A stretch of DNA of 64,000 bases from Pelomonas parva (GCF_043555835.1 NZ_JBIGHV010000002.1:372001-436000), one strand, 5' to 3'; shown: positions 32,409-42,507, counted from the stretch's first letter. The notes: generated from the sequence alone by a model not told the origin. A program made the numbers and translations.

Positions 32409-33887
32409 TCACTTGAGGAAGTAGTCGACAAAGACGCTCGTGGCGCGCACGCCCGCTGCGTCGGCTGCTGCGGTCAGGGGTTCCTCGGCATCGGAGATCA
32501 CGACCCGCTGTTGCGCGCTCCTGCCCAGTGCCTTGAAGAGCGCCGGCGCCGGCATCGCCCAGCCCTTGGCGCCCTGCTTGGCGGCGGTGGCCTTGTCGAG
32601 CGCAATGAAGGCGGTGAGCTGGTCGCTGGTCATCAGCGCCAGGCCGCCGGTGTCGAGCGTGGCGTTATGGCTGCAGTGGTGGCCGACCTTGTAGAACACC
32701 GTGCGCCGCAGCAGGTCGTGCGCCGGCACGGGGCTGCCGTTGCCGGGCAGCTCGAACGACAGATCGGCCCACGACAGCCAGCTGCCCACCTGGGCGTCGG
32801 CCACGAAGAGCAGCACCTCGGCGGTGTCGACGAACTCGAAGGCCAGCACGAGGCTGGTGTTGTTGGTGTCGTTGTCCAGGTCCAGGCCGAGCTGGCCGAA
32901 GGCGCCCAGCCAGTCCTCGTCGACGCGGCGCCAGGCGGCCTGCGGGTCGTCGTAGGCGGCGGCCACGCCGCCCATGAAGGTGTGGAAGAACGGGTTGTCG
33001 GCACCCCCGGGCAGGCGGCGCGGGATGCAGTGCTCGTCGGCGAAGGGCCGGCATTTGCGGGCGGCATCGTCGCCGCTGTTGGCAAAGGCGGCGGCCAGCG
33101 TTTCCAGGCCCAGGTCGCCGGTGGCGCCGAGGTGGAAGATGGTGTGCTCGCGCTTCATCTTCTCGGTGACGGCGCTGGTCTTGAGCATCAGCGGGTCCAG
33201 CGGTGGGCCGAGCACGTAGACGCGCACGCCGTCGACGCCGTTCAGCTCGAAGGGCGTGCCGCCGGGCTTCAGGAAGCGCAGGTCGCCGGCGTCCTTGCCG
33301 CGTTGCTTGAGGTAGTCCATGGCCTGGGCCACGGTGTGGTCGCCGACGGAGTCGTCGTCGGCACTGAAAGCCAGCAGCTCGCCGAGCCCGGCCAGTGCTG
33401 CCGGGGCTGCGGCCGGGTTGGCGCCAACGACCTGCAGCAGCGTGGCACGGGCCTTCCTGCGGGTCTCCTTGATCTTGCGGATGGCGGGTTCCGACAGGTT
33501 CTCGGTCCAGGGCAGCCAGACGGCCCCGAAGTCGAAGCCGTCGTTGAACACCGCGCGCGCCTGGTTGAAGCCGCTGATGTGGTCCTTGTGCTCATGTGTG
33601 CCCACCACCACGTCCAGCAAGGCCTTGCCGCTGGCGGGCCGGCGCCGGCCCGCCGCATGGAGCACGCTGCCGCGGATGTGCTCGACGACGCGGGTCATGA
33701 AGGCCTTGTCGCGGGCTAGCGCGCCGCAGTCGATCAGCATGTTGAAGGGCGCGGCGCCCTTGCGGGGCAGCGTGAGCAGGAAGCAGTCGCCCAGGCCGTG
33801 GCGGTACATGCGCACGCGGGCGCGGTAGGCCTTGGGGCTGCGCGGGGCGGTGAAGGTTGACGCGGCGGGCTTTTTGGTGGCGGGCAT
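32409..33887 (-). CDS. Metallo-beta-lactamase-fold hydrolase (ComEC-like MBL domain, soluble)
   Basis: 492 residues, no signal peptide. The metal-binding signature THEHKDHISGF (HxHxDH, near residue 97) is intact. Further ligand candidates are LAFEFVDTAEVLLFVADAQ (~350) and FYKVGHHCSHNAT (~402), the layout of MBL domains related to ComEC/Rec2. There is a long insertion (~130-300) of unknown function. It lies 183 bp after the gluzincin-peptidase gene on the same strand, with structured repeat copy C between them, and follows the ECF-kinase-peptidase series. Substrate unknown: nucleic acid or nucleotide is possible from the fold, not shown. Confidence 0.85.
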   Translation of the reverse strand: MPATKKPAASTFTAPRSPKAYRARVRMYRHGLGDCFLLTLPRKGAAPFNMLIDCGALARDKAFMTRVVEHIRGSVLHAAGRRRPASGKALLDVVVGTHEHKDHISGFNQARAVFNDGFDFGAVWLPWTENLSEPAIRKIKETRRKARATLLQVVGANPAAAPAALAGLGELLAFSADDDSVGDHTVAQAMDYLKQRGKDAGDLRFLKPGGTPFELNGVDGVRVYVLGPPLDPLMLKTSAVTEKMKREHTIFHLGATGDLGLETLAAAFANSGDDAARKCRPFADEHCIPRRLPGGADNPFFHTFMGGVAAAYDDPQAAWRRVDEDWLGAFGQLGLDLDNDTNNTSLVLAFEFVDTAEVLLFVADAQVGSWLSWADLSFELPGNGSPVPAHDLLRRTVFYKVGHHCSHNATLDTGGLALMTSDQLTAFIALDKATAAKQGAKGWAMPAPALFKALGRSAQQRVVISDAEEPLTAAADAAGVRATSVFVDYFLK

Positions 33888-33928
33888 GAGCTCTCCTGTC
33901 AGTTGTCGGTGGTGCTAGCACTTGTTTC

Positions 33929-34062
33929 GGGCCGAGCGCCGGGCCGCCCCAAGCCGGCCCGGTGGGCGATGTGCTTGCCGGTCGATCCGGCAAGCATCGC
34001 CGTCCCCCCGGGGGACCGACCAGGCACGCCCGCGTTTAGCGGCGCGGGACTGGGCGAGGGGC
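33929..34062 (-). repeat. Structured 3'-UTR repeat, copy C
   Basis: It starts 8 nt after the peptidase stop (34071), in its sense direction. It has the same scaffold as copies A, B and D (GCCCCTCGCCCAG, CTGGTCGGTCCCCC, CGGGCCGGCTTGGGGCGG, CGGCGCTCGGCCCGAA). The central stem pairs GCTTGCCGG with CCGGCAAGC around the loop ATCGA, with outer GGCGAT/ATCGCC. Confidence 0.85.
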
Positions 34063-34070
34063 AGTCCATC

Positions 34071-35999
34071 TCAAGCGCCGCAGCGGTGCAGTGCGGCAAA
34101 GGGCTCGTCTGCGGCGCCGAAGTAGGTCGCCGCCAGCGACTGGCCGCGCAGCTGGGCTTCGCGGAAGGCGACGATGCGCGCGATCCGCTGCTCATCGCCC
34201 AGCCCCTTGCGGATGGCATACCTGACGACGGCGCCGTCCAGGTCGATCACCAGCGTGCTGCCGCAGTGGATGGCGTGCTGCCGACCGTCCTCGCCGTCCG
34301 CCAGCTCGGTCTGCAGGATGGTCAGGAAGACCTGGTTGAGCACCTGCCCGTCCTCGGTCTGGCGGCGCGCCTCGCGCAGCGAGTGGACGTAGAACTTGGG
34401 CGCTTCCTTGCGGTTCTTGCGCACGCTGGACGGCGTGCTCCCGGGCGACAAGGCCAGGCCGGTCAGCACCTCCAGCAGCCTTGCCTTGGCCATGTAGTCG
34501 CGGATGATGTCGTGCAGGTCGCGGCAGGCGCAACGGCTTTTCTGCCAGAGATCGAAGCGGGTTCGGCAGCGGCGCAGCCTGTCGACGACGCCCAGCAGGT
34601 CGATGCCTTGCATGAAGTCGGCGAAGGCCATGGTGGCCTCCTTGCCGTCGCCCGTCGGGTTCTCGTTGGGCGCCGCCCAGCGCAGGCTGTCCTGCGACAG
34701 CGTGCGGATGTCGTGCGGGTAGATGCCTCGGCGGCGGAAGGCCTCGATGAAGGCGATGCGGTAGCCATGCCGGTCCTCGGGCATCAGATCGATGTCGGCG
34801 GTGATCAGCGCGCGCAGGAACTCGCCGAACGTCAGGTCCACCGGCGGGCAGTAGTCCAGCGCGCGTATGCACATGGTGAGGACGTGGCTGGCGGCCTTGC
34901 CGGCCTCCTGCGCCAGGCGGTCCACCAGGTCGGACTGCAGCTCGCCCTGGCGCAGCACGCCGGTGCCCTCACTGGCCAGGCGCATCAGGTCGCTGGTGCG
35001 CGAGCGGTAGATGGACAGGAAGGCGTCGAACACGGCCGCCACCAGGATGGCGCCGCGGGCATGGACCTCGGTCGCTTCGTCCAGCTCCGTGGGTTGGGGG
35101 TCGTGCTTGACCCACTTCCTCAGCTCGGGGCTGAAGCGGCCGATGGCATCGCGCAACGCGCCGTGCAGGCCCTGGGCCTGGCCGAACTGCGTGGCCAGCT
35201 GGCCCAGCAGGTTCTGCTCGCTCAGGTCGCCGCGAGTCTTGGCGATCTGGTGGCGCAGCACCTCCGGAAAGGTGAAATGCCGGAACAGCGCCACGATGTC
35301 GGCAAAGGCCTCGTGGAAGGCCAGCACATCCGGGTTGGTCGCCTCCATGAACTCGTCGTGGAAGCCGTCCAGCAGCGCATGCGCGGTCTCGTGCGCCACC
35401 ACGTCGTGGGACAGGCAGGTGAACACCATGCCGCCGGGGAACTGGCCCGAGGAGCGATCCTGGGTGGCCGGAAAGTAGCCGAACAGCAGGGCGCCGCGGT
35501 GGCGGCTGTAGTAGGCATTGGCCATGCGCAAGGCATGCGGGTAGATGCGCAGCCGCTGCACGAAGCGCTGCGCCTCGTCGAGTGCCTCGCCCTCGGCCGG
35601 CTTGCGCTCCGCCCACAAGGCCTTGCGGCCGAGGGCGCGCTCGAAATGGTGGATGGTGGTCATGGCCGCCGCGTAGACCATCTGCTGGTGGAACTGCGGG
35701 TTGCCCTCGGAAGGCGCCAGGCCGTGCTGGGCCAGGATGTGCGGGTGGTCGAGGTTGACGGGCGCATAGAAGCAGCCGCTGGCCGGGTCGACGTCGATCA
35801 CCTCCACATACTCGCCGCAGGGGCCGGGTTGCAGCGCCTCCCAGGGCACGCGGTAGCGCACCTCGCTGACCAGGGCGGTCTCCAGCCGCGTGGCCAGGCT
35901 GGGGTCGAAGGCATAGCCGCGCAGCAGACGGTGCGTGGGTCGGGCGGGTTGCGACGCCGCGTGAACTGGCGTGGGTGCTGGCGCTCTCGATGCTGTCAT
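34071..35999 (-). CDS. Gluzincin-type zinc metallopeptidase
   Basis: 642 residues from the ATG at 35999 (MTASRAPAP), chosen because GGGAGG stands 4 nt upstream; the frame is open to 36056. The zinc motif is HETAH in DVVAHETAHALLDGF (~202), with the downstream Glu ligand in FHEAFADIVALF (~230), the gluzincin (M4/fungalysin-like) arrangement. There is no signal peptide, so it should act in the cytoplasm, unlike secreted M4 enzymes. The C-terminal 350 residues are helical with a CACRDL Cys pair and no known domain. It follows the Ser/Thr kinase gene by 84 bp and precedes the MBL gene. A self- or kinase-controlled protease role is inferred from context only. Confidence 0.82.
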   Translation of the reverse strand: MTASRAPAPTPVHAASQPARPTHRLLRGYAFDPSLATRLETALVSEVRYRVPWEALQPGPCGEYVEVIDVDPASGCFYAPVNLDHPHILAQHGLAPSEGNPQFHQQMVYAAAMTTIHHFERALGRKALWAERKPAEGEALDEAQRFVQRLRIYPHALRMANAYYSRHRGALLFGYFPATQDRSSGQFPGGMVFTCLSHDVVAHETAHALLDGFHDEFMEATNPDVLAFHEAFADIVALFRHFTFPEVLRHQIAKTRGDLSEQNLLGQLATQFGQAQGLHGALRDAIGRFSPELRKWVKHDPQPTELDEATEVHARGAILVAAVFDAFLSIYRSRTSDLMRLASEGTGVLRQGELQSDLVDRLAQEAGKAASHVLTMCIRALDYCPPVDLTFGEFLRALITADIDLMPEDRHGYRIAFIEAFRRRGIYPHDIRTLSQDSLRWAAPNENPTGDGKEATMAFADFMQGIDLLGVVDRLRRCRTRFDLWQKSRCACRDLHDIIRDYMAKARLLEVLTGLALSPGSTPSSVRKNRKEAPKFYVHSLREARRQTEDGQVLNQVFLTILQTELADGEDGRQHAIHCGSTLVIDLDGAVVRYAIRKGLGDEQRIARIVAFREAQLRGQSLAATYFGAADEPFAALHRCGA

Positions 36000-36083
36000 G
36001 CGACCTCCCTGCGGCACTCGCCGCCGCAAGATAGGCGCGGCCAGCGCCGGCGTCATCCTTTGATCTGCGGATCGGGGCCTGGC

Positions 36084-38000
36084 TCAGCGGGCAGGGCAGC
36101 CGGGCAGCCCGGCCTCGGTGGCCAGCGCCTGCGCCGCAGCCACATCGCTGGCGCAGCGGCGGGCGATCAGCGTGGCCAGCGGCTGCTTCAGGAAGGCCGC
36201 GCGCAGGCCGGTGCTGCCGCGCAGCAGCTGCAGCGCCCGCGCTTCGTCCTGCGGTGCGTCGACGAGGCTGGCGCGGTGCAGCAGCTGGCGGGCATGGTCG
36301 CTGGCGATGTAGGGCCGGGCGTGGGCGACATGGGCCAGCGCCTGGTTGACCGCAGCCAGCGCCTCGGCCCGGTGGCCGGTGGCGGCCTGCAGCTCGCTCA
36401 GCGCCAGCCAGGTCGCGGCATGGCCGCTGTCGTCGGGCGCGTCGGCGGCGTAGCGGGCCAGGGCCTGGCGCAGCAAGGCCTCGCGCTCGGCAGCGGCGGC
36501 GCCCTGGCGCATGCGCAGGTCGTGGCGGGCCAGCCACCATTCGGCGCGCAGCAGGCCGCGGGCCGGCAAGGCCTTGTCCAGCTCGGCCAGCAGTGCCGCC
36601 GACGCAGGCAGGTCCTGCTCGGCCAGCAGCGGCCACACCAGGCCCATGCCGGCGTACTGCGTGCGTTCGTGGCGCAGGCCCAGGCGTTGCTTGAGAAGGG
36701 CGTAGCGGCGCTCGCTCAAGGTGCGGCTGCGGCTGGCCTCGCCGAGGTAGTCGTGCAGCGTCGCGGTGATGCGCAGCAGCTCGTCCGCGGTGTCGGGGTC
36801 GGTGGGCAGCGTGGCCTCGATGCGGGCCATGCGCTGGGCCAGCAGGCGGCGCAGCGCGGCCTCGGGCTGGGCGGCGTCGGGGGCGCGGCGGTCCAGTGTC
36901 TTGAAGAGGTCCAGCAGATAGGCATTGGCGGCCTCGGCGCGGCGGGCCTCGCGGCGGGCGCTGTCGGCCTGCCACAGTGCGGCGGCCGTGCCGACCAGCA
37001 GCGCCGTGGCGCCCAGCAGCGGCCAGCGCTGGCGGCGCACGACGCAGGCGAGGCGGTAACCGCGCGCCTGCGGCAGCGCGGCCACGGGGCGGTGGTCGAG
37101 CAGGCGGTGGATGTCGCTGGCCAGCGCGTCGACATCGGCGTAGCGGTCGGCGGGCTCATGGGCCTGGGCGCGGGCGATGACGGCGGCCAGCGCGCGGCTG
37201 CGCTCGGGCGGCGGCACCAGCGCGGCCAGCACGCCGCCCAGGCCGTAGACGTCGGCGGCCACGGTCAGCGTCTCGCCGCGCTGCTGCTCGGGCGCGGCCA
37301 GGCCGGGCGTGAAGGCGCGTGGCCCGGCCGTGTGCAGCAGGCGGGCGATGCCGAAGTCCAGCAGCTTTACGCGGCCGTCGTCGCCGACGAGGATGTTGCC
37401 GGGCTTGAGGTCGGCATGCAGCACCAGGCGGGCGTGGGCGTGGCGCACGGCGTCCAGCACCTGCAGGAAGGCGATGAGGCGGCTGCGCAGCGGCTGGCCG
37501 GCCAGTGCGTCGGTGATGGGTCGGCCGGCCACCCATTCCAGCGCCAGCCAGGGCTGTGCGGCCTCGGCGCCGGCGTCGTAGAGCCGCGCGATGTGCGGGT
37601 GCTCCAGACCGATGAGCAACGCGCGTTCCTCGCCCAGCCGCTCGCTGAGGCGCTGGCCCGGGCGCGGCAGCTTGAGCGCGACACGGCGGCCGGCCATGGG
37701 CCCGTCCACCTGCTCGGCGCCCCAGACCTCGGCCATGCCACCTTCGCCGATGCGCTCGATCAGGCGGTAAGGGCCGATGTGCTGGCCGGGCGACGCCAAC
37801 GCGGCGGTAGCCTCCAGCGCGGGCAGGTCGGGCAGAGCGGCCTCGCTGTCGTGCGCTTGCAGCAAGGCGCGCAGCGGCGCTGCGAGTTCGTCCGGTTGCG
37901 CGGCCAGCCAGGCCTCGCGCTCGGCGGCGCCCAGCGCCAGCGCCTCGTCGAATGCCGCCGACACCCGCGGCCACAGCGCGGCCGGGATGGGTTCAGGCAT
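36084..38000 (-). CDS. Membrane Ser/Thr protein kinase with TPR-like C-terminus
   Basis: 638 residues. Kinase domain ~75-330: glycine loop GEGGMAEVW (~87), VALK lysine (~108), catalytic loop LHADLKPGNILV (~197; HAD instead of HRD, so a non-RD kinase), DFG in LLDFGIARLL (~216) and AAPEQQRGE (~235). A hydrophobic segment WPLLGATALLVGTAAALW (~335) anchors it, and ~300 helical TPR-like residues follow. Residues 1-70 are a Trp-rich helical segment seen in kinases linked to ECF sigma factors. It overlaps the ECF sigma gene by 8 bp. Non-RD kinases of this type are often independent of activation-loop phosphorylation. Confidence 0.92.
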   Translation of the reverse strand: MPEPIPAALWPRVSAAFDEALALGAAEREAWLAAQPDELAAPLRALLQAHDSEAALPDLPALEATAALASPGQHIGPYRLIERIGEGGMAEVWGAEQVDGPMAGRRVALKLPRPGQRLSERLGEERALLIGLEHPHIARLYDAGAEAAQPWLALEWVAGRPITDALAGQPLRSRLIAFLQVLDAVRHAHARLVLHADLKPGNILVGDDGRVKLLDFGIARLLHTAGPRAFTPGLAAPEQQRGETLTVAADVYGLGGVLAALVPPPERSRALAAVIARAQAHEPADRYADVDALASDIHRLLDHRPVAALPQARGYRLACVVRRQRWPLLGATALLVGTAAALWQADSARREARRAEAANAYLLDLFKTLDRRAPDAAQPEAALRRLLAQRMARIEATLPTDPDTADELLRITATLHDYLGEASRSRTLSERRYALLKQRLGLRHERTQYAGMGLVWPLLAEQDLPASAALLAELDKALPARGLLRAEWWLARHDLRMRQGAAAAEREALLRQALARYAADAPDDSGHAATWLALSELQAATGHRAEALAAVNQALAHVAHARPYIASDHARQLLHRASLVDAPQDEARALQLLRGSTGLRAAFLKQPLATLIARRCASDVAAAQALATEAGLPGCPAR

Positions 38001-38553
38001 CGAGGTGCATCAAGAGGAAGGCGCGCGCCTTGGTCCAGTGCCGGCGCACCGTGCGGTCGCTCAGTCCCAGCGCCTCGGCCGTCTCGACCTCGGTGTAGCC
38101 GCCGAAGAAGCGCAGCTCGACGACGTTGGCCAGCGCGGGCTCCAGCGCCGTCAGCGCGTCGAGGGCGGCGTCCAGGGCCAGCAGCCGCTCGGCGTCCGCT
38201 TCGGGCGCGGCGGCGTCGACCATGGCCGTGTCCCAGCTCAGCGCCTGCCAGTCGCCGCCGTGCCGCTGGGCCTGGCGGCGGCGCAGGTGGTCGATGACGA
38301 TGTGGCGCATGGCCTTGCTCGCCAGTGCGTAGAAATGATGGCGGTCGGCCAGCGGCGCGCCGGGTGCCTGGGCCAGGCGCAGGAAGCCTTCGTGCAGCAA
38401 GTCCTCGGTGGCCAGGCTGGGTGCGCCGGGGCCGCGCAGTCGGGCGCGCGCGATGCGCCGCAGCTCGGGGTAGACCAGCGGCCAGGCGGCCTGCGCGGCG
38501 GCGGCGTCGCCCCGGCGGGCGGCGTCCAGCAGCTCGGTCAGCGGCAGGCTCAT
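37993..38553 (-). CDS. ECF-subfamily RNA polymerase sigma factor (kinase-associated group)
   Basis: 186 residues. Region 2 HFYALASKAMRHIVIDHLRRR and region 4 VVELRFFGGYTEVETAEALGLSDRTVRRHWTKARAFLLM are clear, with no anti-sigma gene next to it. This ECF type is commonly encoded directly before a Ser/Thr kinase, which is thought to replace the anti-sigma factor as controller. It overlaps kefC by 4 bp upstream (ATGA) and the kinase by 8 bp downstream. Target promoters are unknown. Confidence 0.93.
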   Translation of the reverse strand: MSLPLTELLDAARRGDAAAAQAAWPLVYPELRRIARARLRGPGAPSLATEDLLHEGFLRLAQAPGAPLADRHHFYALASKAMRHIVIDHLRRRQAQRHGGDWQALSWDTAMVDAAAPEADAERLLALDAALDALTALEPALANVVELRFFGGYTEVETAEALGLSDRTVRRHWTKARAFLLMHLDA

Positions 38554-40409
38554 CCCGGCTTGCCGTCCGTGGCGTCGTGCGGGTCCCAGCCGCCGCGCTG
38601 GGCCCGGCGTTGCGCCTCTTCGCCTTCACGTTCGGCGGCCAGCAGCTGCTCGAACTGCTGGCGGCCCAGCTTTGCGGCGGCGATCAGTGCGCCCTCGTCG
38701 CCCTGCAGCGGCGCCATGCGGTCTAGCACCTCGATGTTGTGGCGCCGAAAGCGCATGGCCTGGCGGCGTGCGGCGTGGGGCTCCATGCCGTTGATCTCCA
38801 GCACGCTGCGGGCGCTCATCAGCGCGGCGTCGAAGGTCTCGCGCTCGATGTGGCGCACGCCGGCCTCGTGCAGCTGGTAGTAGTGCTGCACATTGCGCGC
38901 GCGGGCCACGACGGTGAGCTGCGGGAAATGCTCGCGCGCCAGTTCGGCGATCTCCACGCTCTGGGAGATGTCGTCGATGGCGATGACAAGAATGCGGGCC
39001 GTCGCGGCGCCGGCGGTCCTCAGCATGTCCAGCCGCGTGGCGTCGCCGTAGTGCACGGTCCACTCGAAGCGGCGCAGCGTTTCGATGGCTTCGGCGTCGT
39101 GGTCCAGCACCGTGGCTTCCAGCCCGTTGGCACGCAGCATGCGGGCGACGACCTGGCCGTAGCGGCCGCTGCCGGCAATGATGATGGGCGCGGGCGGCGG
39201 CGGTGGGGCTTCGCCGCGCTTCTGGGCGCCACGGCGGGCGAGCTTCTGCGACATCAGTCGGTCGCCGCCGGTCAGCAGCAGCGGCGTCAGCGCCAGCGAC
39301 AGCGCGACGGACGCGACCAGCGCGGAGTTCTGCGCCGCGTCGATCATGCCGTTGCCCTGCGCAAGCTGGAAGACGACAAAGCCGAACTCACCGCCCTGGG
39401 CCAGCAGGATGACGAAGGCCGGGCGCTCGACCAGCGGGATCTTCATCGCCTTGGCCATGACGCCGAGCACGACGATCTTGCAGACCAGCAGCGCGGCCAC
39501 CAGCCCGGCGACGAGGCCCGGCTGCGCGGCAACCGCCTTCAGGTCCAGCCCCATGCCGACGGCGATGAAGAACAGACCCAGCAGCAGGCCCTTGAACGGC
39601 TCCAGGTCGGTCTCCAGTTCACGGCGGTATTCGCTCTCGGCCAGCAGCACGCCGGCCAGGAAGGCGCCCAGAGCCATCGACAGGCCCACGGCCAGCATCA
39701 GCGCGGCCGTGCCCATGACGAGCAGCAGCGCGGCGGCGGTGAAGATCTCGGGCGTCTTGCTCTGGGCGATCCAGCGCAGCGCCGGGCGCAGCAGCAGCCG
39801 GCCGCCGAAGATGATGACGACGACGGCGGCGATGGCCTTGGCCGCCGCGAGCCAGGTCTGGCCGTCGCCATCGTCATGCGCGCCGCTGAGCGCCAGGATG
39901 GGCACCAGCGCCAGCACCGGGATGGCGGCGATGTCCTGCAGCAGCGCGACGGACAGGATGCTCTCGCCCGCCGTCGTGCGGCCCAGGTTGCGCTCGGCCA
40001 TCACCGCCAGCGCCACGGCCGTGGACGACATCGCCAAGCCGAGGCTGACGACAACGGTCAGCCGCCACGGGTAGCCCAGCGCCAGGCCGACCGCAGCGAG
40101 CACCGCCGCGCAGCCCAGCAGCTGTACGCTGCCCCAGCCGAAGATGGGCCTGCGCATGGCCCACAGCCGCTTGGGCTCCAGCTCCAGGCCGACGAGGAAG
40201 AGCATCAGCACGACGCCCAGCTCGGCCACCTCTGCGATGGCTGCGGACTCGGGCACCAGCCCCAGCACGGCCGGCCCGACGACGAGGCCGGCGACGAGAT
40301 AGCCCAGGATGGAGCCGAGCCGCAGCCAGCGTGCCAGTGGCACGGCGACGACGGCCGCGCCGAGGAAAACGAGCGGCAACTGCAGCCACGCGCCATGGCC
40401 CGCGCTCAT
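38550..40409 (-). CDS. kefC: Glutathione-regulated-type K+/H+ antiporter (CPA2, KefB/KefC family)
   Basis: 619 residues. About twelve transmembrane helices fill 1-390 (AELGVVLMLFLVGLELEPKRL, SILSVALLQDIAAIPVLALVP, LFFIAVGMGLDLKAVAAQPG), then a cytoplasmic RCK/TrkA-N domain with IIIAGSGRYGQVVARML (GxGxxG) at ~410 and a basic C-terminal tail. It exchanges K+ for H+, and in relatives it is gated by glutathione adducts as protection against electrophiles. The 4-bp overlap with the upstream flavin oxidoreductase gene is the classic kefF-kefC arrangement. Confidence 0.92.
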   Translation of the reverse strand: MSAGHGAWLQLPLVFLGAAVVAVPLARWLRLGSILGYLVAGLVVGPAVLGLVPESAAIAEVAELGVVLMLFLVGLELEPKRLWAMRRPIFGWGSVQLLGCAAVLAAVGLALGYPWRLTVVVSLGLAMSSTAVALAVMAERNLGRTTAGESILSVALLQDIAAIPVLALVPILALSGAHDDGDGQTWLAAAKAIAAVVVIIFGGRLLLRPALRWIAQSKTPEIFTAAALLLVMGTAALMLAVGLSMALGAFLAGVLLAESEYRRELETDLEPFKGLLLGLFFIAVGMGLDLKAVAAQPGLVAGLVAALLVCKIVVLGVMAKAMKIPLVERPAFVILLAQGGEFGFVVFQLAQGNGMIDAAQNSALVASVALSLALTPLLLTGGDRLMSQKLARRGAQKRGEAPPPPPAPIIIAGSGRYGQVVARMLRANGLEATVLDHDAEAIETLRRFEWTVHYGDATRLDMLRTAGAATARILVIAIDDISQSVEIAELAREHFPQLTVVARARNVQHYYQLHEAGVRHIERETFDAALMSARSVLEINGMEPHAARRQAMRFRRHNIEVLDRMAPLQGDEGALIAAAKLGRQQFEQLLAAEREGEEAQRRAQRGGWDPHDATDGKPG

Positions 40410-41056
40410 GCTGCACCGCCGATCGTCGAGAACAGCGGCGGCCGCTCGTCCAGTTCGACATCGTCCTCGTCACCCACAGGCGGCGCGGCCAGGTGCTCGC
40501 ACCAGGCGGGGTAGTGCTGCAGCCGCTTCACGAACAGCTCGGCATGGGCGTTGATCTGGGCGTCCGTTGCGCGGTGTGCGGCGTGCAGGATCTGCGGTGG
40601 CAGGTAGTTCATGCCGCAGGTGCGGGCCGACTGCAGATAGGGCAGCAGGAACTCTTCGATGGCATGGTGGTTGTGGCCGCCCGGCGCATAGGCCTCGGCG
40701 CCGCCGCCGGTGGACGCGACCAGCCAGAAGTCCTTGCCATGAAGGGCCGTGCCGCCCGGGCCGTAGGCCCAGCCCAGGCGCGGCACTTCGTCCAGCCAGA
40801 GCTTCTGCAGCGCCGGCATGCTGTACCAGTAGATGGGGTGCAGCATGACGACGAGCTTGGCGGCCTCCAGCGCGCGCTGCTCGGCGTCGACGTGGATATG
40901 GAAGTCGGGATAGAGGCGGTAGAGGTCGCGCAGCTCCACGCGGCCGGCCACCGGCGAGGCGCGCAGCGCGGCGATCAGCGTGCGCGTGGCATGGGAGCGG
41001 CCCAGGTCGGGATGGGCGGCGAGCACGAGGATGTCGCGGGCGGTACTGTCGGGCAT
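40406..41056 (-). CDS. kefF: NAD(P)H-dependent flavin oxidoreductase, KefF/MdaB family
   Basis: 216 residues. Flavodoxin-like fold: ILVLAAHPDLGRSHATRTLIAAL (N-terminal phosphate-binding loop), MLHPIYWYSMPALQKLWLDEV and GKDFWLVASTGGGAEAYAPGGHNHH are typical of quinone reductases that act as ancillary KefF subunits. It binds FMN/FAD and stimulates the antiporter. It is the first gene of the long minus-strand series and divergent from the MaoC gene 44 bp away, where both promoters must sit. Confidence 0.88.
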   Translation of the reverse strand: MPDSTARDILVLAAHPDLGRSHATRTLIAALRASPVAGRVELRDLYRLYPDFHIHVDAEQRALEAAKLVVMLHPIYWYSMPALQKLWLDEVPRLGWAYGPGGTALHGKDFWLVASTGGGAEAYAPGGHNHHAIEEFLLPYLQSARTCGMNYLPPQILHAAHRATDAQINAHAELFVKRLQHYPAWCEHLAAPPVGDEDDVELDERPPLFSTIGGAA

Positions 41057-41100
41057 AGGCCGCTAGGGTAACTTCGCGCTGCGACCACTCACCGACCGTC

Positions 41101-41556
41101 ATGCGCATCTTCGACACCCTCGCCGACCTGCAAGCCCTGATCGGCCAGCCCCTGGGCCACAGCGACTGGATCACCGTGGACCAGGCCCGCGTCAACGCCT
41201 TTGCCGAGGCGACCGAGGACCGGCAGTGGATACACGTCGACCCCGAGCGCGCCAAGGCCGGGCCGTTCGGCGGGCCGATTGCGCATGGCTTTCTGACGTT
41301 GTCGCTGATCCCCTACTTCTTCGAGACCGGCTTTGCGGTGCGCGAATCGCGCATGGTCCTCAACTACGGCCTCAACAAGGTGCGCTTCACGGCGCCGGTG
41401 CCGGTGGGCAGCCGGCTGCGCGCGGCGTTCAAGCTGCTGGCCATGGATGAGGTGGCTGGCGGCGCGGTGCAGCTGACGGTGGAAGTGGCCGTGGAAGCCG
41501 AAGGTGCGGCCAAGCCGGTCTGCGTCGCGGAGAGCCTGGCGCGACATTACCGCTAG
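41101..41556 (+). CDS. MaoC-family (R)-specific enoyl-CoA hydratase
   Basis: 151 residues, the usual size of single hot-dog MaoC proteins. The hydratase-2 motif is complete: FAEATEDRQWIHVDPERAK...GPFGGPIAHGFLTLSL, with catalytic Asp and His. It hydrates trans-2-enoyl-CoA to (R)-3-hydroxyacyl-CoA, linking beta-oxidation to polyhydroxyalkanoate or lipid pathways. Single gene; the DUF808 gene follows after 35 bp and may be co-transcribed. Confidence 0.9.
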   Translation: MRIFDTLADLQALIGQPLGHSDWITVDQARVNAFAEATEDRQWIHVDPERAKAGPFGGPIAHGFLTLSLIPYFFETGFAVRESRMVLNYGLNKVRFTAPVPVGSRLRAAFKLLAMDEVAGGAVQLTVEVAVEAEGAAKPVCVAESLARHYR

Positions 41557-41591
41557 CATCGCGGCCGTTCCCACGACTGCATCACCGCCCC

Positions 41592-42497
<906 letters not shown>

Positions 42498-42507
42498 GGC
42501 GGCGGGA

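Noticed and set aside
33903..38297. Very long plus-strand open frame (1464 codons) opposite the kinase, peptidase and sigma genes
   Set aside because: It is the antisense shadow of well-supported minus-strand genes; the composition is low-complexity (Gln/Arg/Gly/Ala rich), with no domain. Other long antisense frames, such as 4688-7498 and 10290-12110, are dismissed for the same reason.
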